This document shows, piece after piece, positions 31,217 through 37,618 of a stretch of 37,618 bases of DNA. Every line of letters starts with the position of its first letter. The first letter of the stretch is position 1. The DNA comes from an uncultured Lachnospiraceae bacterium (GTDB lineage Bacteria; Bacillota; Clostridia; Lachnospirales; Lachnospiraceae). Under the pieces are notes generated by a model. That model made no database searches, was not told where the DNA came from, and saw only the letters and a list, made by a program, of their open reading frames with translations. Location of the stretch: NCBI GenBank assembly GCA_910588865.1, contig CAJUSJ010000017.1, positions 2,569-40,186 of the forward strand. Direction: 5' to 3'. The translations under genes and the position numbers were made by a program.

Positions 31217-34200
31217 ATGTATTTTCAAAAGAAAGCGCGCCAAAGAATCGGCGCCGCCATGGCTGTGGCCATGGTTTTGGGTAATTCGGTGAGCGCTGCC
31301 GCCGCTCCGGTACACGGGGGAGAGGTAATTGGTTCTCTGGTCACAGTGGAGACAGATGGGACAAGGTACCGGGATACCGCGGACGATATGACCCCTGAGG
31401 ACGCTTTGCTGCTGGACAGCCAGATGACAGAAGATTCTATTACCCTGGTAAGAGGTGATGTGGTAGAGATAGCCAGGCCAGAGGGCATGACAGGCGATGT
31501 GACATGGAGCGCCAAATTCATGAAACCAGATGGAACCTATCTCAGGAACGTGGGCTACAGCAAGATCAAGCGGGAACTGAAAGAAGGGGAGAAAGACGGA
31601 AGCAGGACAGCGGGAGATACTCTGGCTGACCATCTCATTGATGTGATCACATTGCCAAACGGCGGCGCGACCCTGACCGCCAAAGAGATGGGCAACATGG
31701 TAGTCGTTGCCCGGGACTCGGAGGGAAAGGAGAAGGTTTATCCTACCCAGATTCTTTTCGAAGATCCAGAGAATCTTCCTCAGGTTACTGACGAGGATTA
31801 CGGGAAAATCCGTCAGGCCTGGAAGGAGTCTCTCATAGGAACTGACGTAGCCTCAGCAGAAGGAGGAGCCGAGATTCTGGAAAGCATCGACCAGGCGGCG
31901 AAAGAGGCATGGGATGCCTATGAGTATAAGGGCCAGGATTCCTGTCCGGATGTTCCGTGGCCAGGAGATTTAGGGAAAGCGGGAAACAAGGATGTGGAAT
32001 ATAAGGACGACGCGGTTGAGTTCAGGCCGGCGTTTAAAAAAGTCCTTGCCATGGCCAAGGCCTACAGCACAGAGGGAAGCCAATACTACCAGAACGAGGA
32101 CATGCTCAAGGACATGCTCAACAGTTTGGATTACCTGTGTACTGTCTGCTATACCCCCAAAAGCCAGACCGATAACTGGTGGACCTGGGAGATCGGGATA
32201 CCCAAGGATATCATTCCCGCATTGATTCTGCTCTACGACGATCTGACCGAGGAGCAGGTCATGACCTACACAGAGGCACTGTATTTCTTCCAGCCGGATC
32301 CATATCATGGAGGAGCTACAGGAACAGGAAGCACTCATGGTCAGGCATACAGAACACAGGCGGGAGCCAATGTTATTGACTGTTCCACCACAGCCGTAGG
32401 ACTGGGAGCGCTGAGGAAGGACAATGAACAGGTTTACATAGGTATGCTGGCCTCATCAGGAACCTTTGTGATCCAGGAGGTGGAGGACAGCGGCATATTG
32501 CATGAGACCGGATACGCCAGCGGTTTTTACTCGGATGGCTCTTATCTGGATCACATCTGTGTGCCCTACATCGGATCTTACGGAATTGAGTTTATGAAAG
32601 GCGGCGTGAAGATTCCGTCCCTTATCGGAGGAACCCCGTGGCAGTATCCAGACGAAGTGCGGCAGAATCTGGAGTACTATATTGTGGAAGGTTTCGGCAA
32701 CTCCATATACCGCGGAATGATGCTGGATTCCTTAAAGGGCAGGTCTGTAGCAAGGCCAGCTTACAGCAACCGGGATTCAGGGCGGGATGCCATGGTCATT
32801 ATTCTGAAGATGGTGGATTCCCTCAGCCCGGAGGCAAAGGAAACCGTACTGTCAGCAATAAAATATTGGATAGAGGAAGATCCGGAATTTTTAGACAGCC
32901 TGACAGGTGTGGATAACATGGCCGTCAAGCGCAGGGCGCAGGAGATCCTCGAGGATGACTCCATAGAAAGCTATGTGCCGTCCATGCACCGGTCATTCCC
33001 GCTTATGGACCGGGCTGTTCACAGAAGAGATAATTATCTGTTCGCCCTGTCCATGTATTCAGAGCGTATCCAGAATACAGAGATTATGAACAACGAGAAC
33101 CTGTATGGCTGGCATCAGGGCAACGGTATGACCTATATCTATGATGGAGATGATCAGTACACTGAAAATTACTGGAACACGGTGAACCCCTTCCGGTTGG
33201 CGGGTACAACGGTAGTTCCCATGGATATCGGCAACGGCACGCCGGACAGCAGCGGTTTCCTTCAGGAAGGTGATTACCTTTCCACGGAAAGCTGGGTAGG
33301 CGGCAGCGCCATCGGTGAGTATGGAATCAGTGGAATGTCCTTCAGCGGCGCGATCGGAACCAAGGGAAGAAGCGGCGGCGCGATCGGATATGCCCCCAAC
33401 TTAAACGGCAAAAAGTCCTGGTTTATGTTTGACGATGAGATCGTCTGCCTGGGCGCGGGGATCAACAACAAGGGTATGGATATTCATGTTGAGACCACCG
33501 TGGAAAACAAAAAGCTGAGGGAAGACGGAAGCAACGAGCTGACCATAAACGGGGAAGCGGTAGAGCTTGCGGCAGTTAAGAACGAGCTGAAGGATTATGT
33601 GGCAGGAACCGCAAATGTGAAAGGAACTCCTGTGGAGAATGTGACATGGGCTCACTTAGAGGGCAATGAGACAGAGGGAACCGGATATTATTTCCCATAT
33701 GAGAACACGGAGCTGAATATCCGCAAAGCCCAAACCACAGGCAACTGGAAAGATATAGGAACCTTTGAAGGGGAGAGCACGGAAAATTACATGGAGATGT
33801 GGTTTGACCACGGAGCGTCCCCGTCCAACGCGTCCTATGGCTACGTTCTGCTTCCAGGAAAGACAGCGGACGAGACAGCGGATTATGCCGAGAATCCCAA
33901 GGTGGCGGTTCTTATGAATACAAACAAGGCCCAGGCGGTTTATCATGAGGAGCTTGGCATCACGGGAATTAACTTCTGGGAAGATGAGGAGACCACTGTA
34001 GGAGATGTGACTTCTGATAAGAAGGCTTCTGTCATGATCAAAGAAGAAGGAAACGGACAGCTGACCGTAGCGGTTTCCGATCCCACCATGAAGAACAAAG
34101 GAACCATCAAGGTGACTCTTCACAGGCCCATAGCCTTTGAGTTAGAACTGGATGACAATGTTTCCTGCCGGATCTTAGAAGACGGCGGCGCGGAGCTGAC

Positions 34201-35767
34201 CTTTGAGATGGAAGGGACCAACGGAAACTCTTCCATGGCCACAGTGCAGATTCCGGCCTCCATCTACCCATCCTCCGCGACCATGAGACCAGGAGAAAGC
34301 CGGATCTTTGAGGTGCGGGATTATGCCGGCAACGCGGGAGAGATTACCTGGTCTGTGACAGGCAGCGAGTCTCTGGCTGCCGGAACGGTCATTGACAGCG
34401 AAGGAGTCCTGTGGGTTGATCAGGAAGAAAAGAATAATGCTCTGACCGTGACGGCAAAGACGGAATCCGGGCTGACCCTGAACGCGAGTGTTTCCCTGGG
34501 CGGCGACGTGGTGACCACAGAGCTTCCGGAGGACTTGAAGAAATTAGAGTTAAAGGTTGATTTCGCTGAAGAAGTGATCGCGGATCTGGGAGCAGACAGC
34601 CCAGAGGCGGAAGAGGCTGTAAAGAACGCGATTCTCGCCTTCGAGAGTGCGGACAGCGACAGCCTGGCGACTCATCTTATGGATTCTCTTCTGAAACTGG
34701 CTGATCTGTATATGCTGGTTCGAAGTGAAGGCGATGCTCCTGTAGGGGAGAGGCTGGAAGTAAACGGAAAGAGCGCGGAGAAATTAGATCCCAAGGCCCG
34801 GGGCATGGTGCTGAACATTTCTCCTGACTATAAAGAAACACCTTCCGCGGCCGTGCTGGTGATCAGCGGAGAGGACAAAGATCCGGATACTGATGATAAA
34901 GTGGCCACACCGGCAAATGCTTTGAGGAGGAACAACGGACTGTTAAAAACAGTAGGACTTACCGCCATTGGAAAGACTGCTACATCTTCCGCTTCCGTAA
35001 AATCTGCCACAAAGATAGACGGAAAGAAAGTAGATGAGGAAAGAACCTGCAAGTTCCGTCTCCAGCTGTTCTGGGAGAAGGAGGATGAGGATAAGTCTGT
35101 TCTGAATCAGAAAATACCTTATATGGTAACCATAAATATCCCGGAGAACCTTGATCTCGATGAGCGGATCCTGGCAGCTGTGATCGATGAACAGGGACAG
35201 CAGTCCTCACTGCGCTTTATGGTGGATAAGGAAGAAGGAATCATAACATTCTTCCCAACCAGGACAGGAACCGTGGTTCTGGCTAATGAGGCGGAAGAAG
35301 AACCAGAGAAGCCGGAAAAACCAGAGAAACCTTCATCTACCAGTAAAAGAAAATATGGCGGTTCAAGCACCGCCAAGGTGGGCGGATGGGTTCAGATCAA
35401 CAGCCGGTGGAAATATCAACTGTCTGATGGTACATACGCGGCAAATTGCTGGCAATATATTAACAATCAGTGGTACAGCTTTGACGCGGAAGGATATATG
35501 CGGACAGGGTGGTATTACGAAAACCAGGATCATTTCTGGTATTATCTGAAAGCAGATGGAGCTATGGCAACGGGCTGGCTTCAGGTTGAAGGAAAATGGT
35601 ATTATTTTAACACTTCATCGACAACAGCCACAGGCTGGAGCCAGAAAGACGGTGTGTGGGAATTCCAGGCACGGGAGAATTCAGGAAAGCCTTCAGGAGC
35701 CATGTACCGGTCTGAGGTGACACCTGATGGATATACAGTTAATGAACAGGGAAGCTGGACAAAGTAG
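31217..35767 (+). CDS. Secreted PL8 family polysaccharide lyase (hyaluronate/chondroitin) with C-terminal choline-binding-type repeats
   Basis: A 1516-residue extracellular lyase. A signal peptide lies at residues 1 to about 30 (basic KKARQR, hydrophobic core, then SAAAA). A beta-rich N-terminal region (about 40-180) is followed by the alpha-helical PL8 toroid with NWWTWEIGIP (320-329), Asn385 in QAGANVID, His446 and Tyr455 in DGSYLDHICVPYIGSYG, and Arg509/Arg513 in KGRSVARP. The beta-sandwich region (MDRAVHRRDNYLFALSMYSE, split as MDRAVHRRDNY and LFALSMYSE; NENLYGWHQGNGMTY) follows. Beyond it are Ig-like segments, an EKPEKPEKP linker (about 1357-1370) and about five aromatic repeats (WYSFDAEGYMRTGW, WYYFNTSSTTATGW). 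Typical PL8 enzymes are about 800-1070 residues. It cuts hyaluronan or chondroitin by beta-elimination; the repeats likely hold it on the wall. Confidence 0.94.
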   Translation: MYFQKKARQRIGAAMAVAMVLGNSVSAAAAPVHGGEVIGSLVTVETDGTRYRDTADDMTPEDALLLDSQMTEDSITLVRGDVVEIARPEGMTGDVTWSAKFMKPDGTYLRNVGYSKIKRELKEGEKDGSRTAGDTLADHLIDVITLPNGGATLTAKEMGNMVVVARDSEGKEKVYPTQILFEDPENLPQVTDEDYGKIRQAWKESLIGTDVASAEGGAEILESIDQAAKEAWDAYEYKGQDSCPDVPWPGDLGKAGNKDVEYKDDAVEFRPAFKKVLAMAKAYSTEGSQYYQNEDMLKDMLNSLDYLCTVCYTPKSQTDNWWTWEIGIPKDIIPALILLYDDLTEEQVMTYTEALYFFQPDPYHGGATGTGSTHGQAYRTQAGANVIDCSTTAVGLGALRKDNEQVYIGMLASSGTFVIQEVEDSGILHETGYASGFYSDGSYLDHICVPYIGSYGIEFMKGGVKIPSLIGGTPWQYPDEVRQNLEYYIVEGFGNSIYRGMMLDSLKGRSVARPAYSNRDSGRDAMVIILKMVDSLSPEAKETVLSAIKYWIEEDPEFLDSLTGVDNMAVKRRAQEILEDDSIESYVPSMHRSFPLMDRAVHRRDNYLFALSMYSERIQNTEIMNNENLYGWHQGNGMTYIYDGDDQYTENYWNTVNPFRLAGTTVVPMDIGNGTPDSSGFLQEGDYLSTESWVGGSAIGEYGISGMSFSGAIGTKGRSGGAIGYAPNLNGKKSWFMFDDEIVCLGAGINNKGMDIHVETTVENKKLREDGSNELTINGEAVELAAVKNELKDYVAGTANVKGTPVENVTWAHLEGNETEGTGYYFPYENTELNIRKAQTTGNWKDIGTFEGESTENYMEMWFDHGASPSNASYGYVLLPGKTADETADYAENPKVAVLMNTNKAQAVYHEELGITGINFWEDEETTVGDVTSDKKASVMIKEEGNGQLTVAVSDPTMKNKGTIKVTLHRPIAFELELDDNVSCRILEDGGAELTFEMEGTNGNSSMATVQIPASIYPSSATMRPGESRIFEVRDYAGNAGEITWSVTGSESLAAGTVIDSEGVLWVDQEEKNNALTVTAKTESGLTLNASVSLGGDVVTTELPEDLKKLELKVDFAEEVIADLGADSPEAEEAVKNAILAFESADSDSLATHLMDSLLKLADLYMLVRSEGDAPVGERLEVNGKSAEKLDPKARGMVLNISPDYKETPSAAVLVISGEDKDPDTDDKVATPANALRRNNGLLKTVGLTAIGKTATSSASVKSATKIDGKKVDEERTCKFRLQLFWEKEDEDKSVLNQKIPYMVTINIPENLDLDERILAAVIDEQGQQSSLRFMVDKEEGIITFFPTRTGTVVLANEAEEEPEKPEKPEKPSSTSKRKYGGSSTAKVGGWVQINSRWKYQLSDGTYAANCWQYINNQWYSFDAEGYMRTGWYYENQDHFWYYLKADGAMATGWLQVEGKWYYFNTSSTTATGWSQKDGVWEFQARENSGKPSGAMYRSEVTPDGYTVNEQGSWTK

Positions 35768-35823
35768 AACCAAGGTCTGAACGGATATTTCGCGAAAATA
35801 CAGATTAATTTCCACATTCAGGT

Positions 35824-35859
35824 AAAAAACAGTCAATCGAAAGTGATTGGCTGTTTTTT
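35824..35859 (+). terminator. Terminator of the GAG-use operon
   Basis: AAAAAACAGTCAATC pairs with GATTGGCTGTTTTTT (one G-T pair) around a 6-base loop, ending in six T. It closes the transport-GH88-PL8 operon. Confidence 0.9.
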
Positions 35860-35931
35860 ATCGCGCATTCAACCATTCAAGTGATTCCAGGCATTTTCCC
35901 AACTTGTCACACATATACTTGAGAGTAAAGA

Positions 35932-36005
35932 GGCGGAAGGCAAACGCGAAGCGTTTTCCCATGCCTTCGCCGACGTGGCAGGTGCCGCGAAGCGGCGCGT
36001 GCCAA
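35932..36005. repeat. Interspersed double-hairpin repeat, copy 1 (full)
   Basis: Hairpin A has arms GGCGGAAGGCA and TGCCTTCGCC with an inner AACGC-GAA-GCGTT stem. Hairpin B follows: TGGCA and TGCCA arms with an inner GCCGC-GAA-GCGGC stem. Copy 1 has lost one C in the right arm of A compared with copy 2. Confidence 0.85.
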
Positions 36006-36018
36006 TACATTGTTCATA

Positions 36019-36059
36019 GGCGGAAGGCAAACGCGAAGCGTTTTCCCATGCCTTCCGCC
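36019..36059. repeat. Interspersed hairpin repeat, copy 2 (hairpin A only)
   Basis: GGCGGAAGGCA (36019-36029) and TGCCTTCCGCC (36049-36059) pair perfectly, with inner AACGC-GAA-GCGTT. Apart from one base it is identical to hairpin A of copy 1, 87 bases upstream. It ends only 24 bases before the spoIIIAA start codon. Confidence 0.85.
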
Positions 36060-36082
36060 GCGGTATACTAGGAGGGGACAAC

Positions 36083-37045
36083 GTGGAGCGAAAAGATCAG
36101 GTGATACGTATTTTTGCCAAAGAGATCCGCCGGATCCTGGAGCAGGCGCGGACGGATTACGAACATGTCCAGGAGATCCGCTTAAGAGTGGGAGCCCCGC
36201 TTCTTCTGGTTCAGGAAAACAAAGAGTACTATGTAAGCGGCAGCGGCGCTTTAAAGACAACGGCACAGGAAGCCCATATAGTGACCAGGAAGGAGCTTCA
36301 GGAGACCATGGAATACATCAGCAATTACTCTCTCTATGCCTTTGAAGAAGAGCTGCGCCAGGGGTTCATCACCATCCAGGGAGGTCACCGGATCGGGGTG
36401 GCGGGAAAAACCGTGGTGGAGGATCAAGATATCAGGGGAATGAAGTACATATCTTTTATCAATGTCCGGCTGTCCCACCAGGTTTTGGGCTGCGCGGACC
36501 CGGTGATGTCTTATGTCTATGACAATGAACAGGTGACCCACACCCTGATCGTGTCCCCGCCCAGATGCGGGAAGACCACACTTTTGAGGGATATGATCCG
36601 TCAGATATCCACGGGAAGCCGGGGGAGAAGGGGAGTGACTGTGGGGGTGGTGGACGAGCGTTCAGAGCTGGGAGCCTGTCATCAGGGCATACCTCAGAAC
36701 GACCTGGGAATCCGCACGGACATCCTGGACTGCTGTCCAAAGGCAAAGGGTATGATGATGCTGGTCCGGACCATGTCCCCCCAGGTGATCGCGGTGGATG
36801 AGATCGGAAGCCGCCAGGACATGGAGGCGGTGGAATACGTTATGAGCTGCGGCTGCAAGCTGGTGGCCACGGTCCACGGAAATTCCGTGGACGACATCCG
36901 CCACAAGCCCATCCTGCAAAACATGGTCCGGCAGAGGATGTTTGAAAGATACATTGTTTTAGGCGGGCCAGGCCAGGTGAGCCAGATTTTTGATTCCAGA
37001 GGGTGCCTGCTGTACAGCCCGGAAAGGATGGCTTATGGTGCTTAA
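36083..37045 (+). CDS. spoIIIAA: Stage III sporulation protein AA (ATPase)
   Basis: A 320-residue secretion-type ATPase of the SpoIIIA-SpoIIQ feeding channel between mother cell and forespore. The Walker A motif is SPPRCGKTT (residues 158-166) and Walker B is VIAVDEIG, preceded by the conserved DERSELGACHQG block. It starts with GTG at 36083, after AGGAGGGG at 36070-36077. A TATACT at 36064 could be a -10 box, but the spacing places its -35 inside the hairpin repeat, so the expected sigma-E promoter was not identified. The end overlaps spoIIIAB by 11 bases. Confidence 0.96.
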   Translation: MERKDQVIRIFAKEIRRILEQARTDYEHVQEIRLRVGAPLLLVQENKEYYVSGSGALKTTAQEAHIVTRKELQETMEYISNYSLYAFEEELRQGFITIQGGHRIGVAGKTVVEDQDIRGMKYISFINVRLSHQVLGCADPVMSYVYDNEQVTHTLIVSPPRCGKTTLLRDMIRQISTGSRGRRGVTVGVVDERSELGACHQGIPQNDLGIRTDILDCCPKAKGMMMLVRTMSPQVIAVDEIGSRQDMEAVEYVMSCGCKLVATVHGNSVDDIRHKPILQNMVRQRMFERYIVLGGPGQVSQIFDSRGCLLYSPERMAYGA

Positions 37046-37556
37046 ACTGACAGGGAGCTTTCTGGTGACATGCTCCTGCGGGGCTCTGGGGATGTGGAAG
37101 GCAGCTCAGTGGAAAGAGCATTTAAAAATGCTGGAACAGCTGAAGAAGATGGTGATCATGCTGAGAGGAGAGATCCTGTACACCCATGCTCCTCTTGGAG
37201 AGGCCTTCGGACATGTGGGAAGAAAATCAGACGGGATTCTGGGAGAATTGTTTCTGGCCGTAGAAGACAGGATCAGCCAGCGGCAGGGGGAGCCATTTTA
37301 TGTGATCTGGAAAGAGGAGACAGAGAAGAGAAAAAAAGACATGCTCCTGTCAGAGAGAGAGCTGGAGGAACTGACAGCCTTTGGAGAACACCTGGGGTAT
37401 CTGGACTTAGAGATGCAGGAACACACGGTGGCTCTCTATATGGAACAGCTGGATATGAGCATTGGGTTTTATCGGGAACATGAGCGGGAGCAGAGCCGTC
37501 TGTACACCAGTCTGGGGATCATGGGCGGCCTGTTTCTCTCCATCATGATGTGTTAG
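37035..37556 (+). CDS. spoIIIAB: Stage III sporulation protein AB
   Basis: A 173-residue mother-cell membrane protein of the SpoIIIA complex. It has one N-terminal membrane segment (LTGSFLVTCSCGALGMW), a central helical domain (LKKMVIMLRGEILYTHAPLGEAF) and a C-terminal hydrophobic helix (LGIMGGLFLSIMM). The ATG at 37035 has GGAAAGG seven bases upstream and lies inside the end of spoIIIAA (11-base overlap, coupled translation). The stop codon is followed at once by a hairpin repeat, so spoIIIAC is separated by more than the usual few bases. Confidence 0.94.
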   Translation: MVLKLTGSFLVTCSCGALGMWKAAQWKEHLKMLEQLKKMVIMLRGEILYTHAPLGEAFGHVGRKSDGILGELFLAVEDRISQRQGEPFYVIWKEETEKRKKDMLLSERELEELTAFGEHLGYLDLEMQEHTVALYMEQLDMSIGFYREHEREQSRLYTSLGIMGGLFLSIMMC

Positions 37557-37618
37557 GAGGAAGGCAAACGCGTAGCGTTTTTAAGATGCCTTCCGACGAT
37601 TTGGCAGGTGCCGCGAAG
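37557..37618. repeat. Interspersed double-hairpin repeat, copy 3 (cut by window end)
   Basis: GGAAGGCA and TGCCTTCC arms, inner AACGC-GTA-GCGTT, then the start of hairpin B (TTGGCAGGTGCCGCGAAG) up to the last base. It begins right after the spoIIIAB stop codon, between spoIIIAB and the expected spoIIIAC. Confidence 0.8.

Noticed and set aside
35929..36071. Possible CRISPR array near 35.9-36.1 kb
   Set aside because: Only two near-identical 41-base units with internal palindromes and a non-uniform spacer; they match a third copy 1.5 kb away and no cas gene is present, so this is an interspersed hairpin repeat.

Overview
The window looks like a chromosomal piece of a spore-forming, probably gut-associated Clostridia species, most likely Lachnospiraceae (Clostridium cluster XIVa; Hungatella/Enterocloster-like, inferred only from gene content and style). 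Support comes from the sporulation genes spoIIIAA-spoIIIAB, strong purine-rich ribosome binding sites (GGAGG type), a YesM/YesN two-component pair, choline-binding-type repeats on a secreted lyase, a choloylglycine-hydrolase-family enzyme and a clostridial arrangement of arginine genes. No tRNA, rRNA, CRISPR array, transposase or prophage gene was seen.

Layout. 1-6.5 kb holds mixed single genes: the tail of an Rpn-like protein, a MATE exporter with a 5' leader that carries an intrinsic terminator, a bile-salt/penicillin-V acylase family Ntn hydrolase, a DapB/diaminopentanoate-dehydrogenase-like oxidoreductase, a MerR regulator, and a DUF554 membrane protein that is frameshifted near its N-terminus. 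6.5-13.7 kb is the arginine block: argG on the minus strand and argCJBD on the plus strand. Both promoters share an AT-rich motif over the -10 box that I read as an ArgR operator. Between them lie a coiled-coil protein built on 45-bp tandem repeats and a structured intergenic inverted-repeat element. 13.9-17.7 kb encodes an unknown membrane protein and then an acetamidase/formamidase, FchA and FolD. FolD has lost two residues needed for cyclohydrolase activity, so FchA probably supplies that step. 17.9-21.4 kb holds a YdcZ-type transporter, ComEA, an orphan OmpR-type response regulator, a small PH-like protein, a GNAT acetyltransferase and RlmH.

21.4-35.8 kb is a coherent glycosaminoglycan-use locus. 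On the minus strand are a YesM-type kinase, a YesN-type regulator and a cytoplasmic Cys-type sulfatase. Divergently transcribed are an ABC solute-binding lipoprotein, two permeases, a GH88 unsaturated uronyl hydrolase and a 1516-residue secreted PL8 lyase with C-terminal cell-wall-binding repeats. The inferred pathway is extracellular eliminative cleavage of hyaluronan or chondroitin, import of unsaturated oligosaccharides, desulfation and removal of the unsaturated uronic acid in the cytoplasm. The transporter ATPase and a sulfatase-maturing enzyme are not in the window.

36-37.6 kb carries spoIIIAA and spoIIIAB, bracketed by three copies of a hairpin-forming interspersed repeat. The most interesting points are the FchA-FolD division of labour, the terminator-bearing MATE leader, the DUF554 frameshift, the two families of structured repeats and the wall-anchored PL8 lyase. 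I found no clear evidence of a wholly new defence or mobile system.
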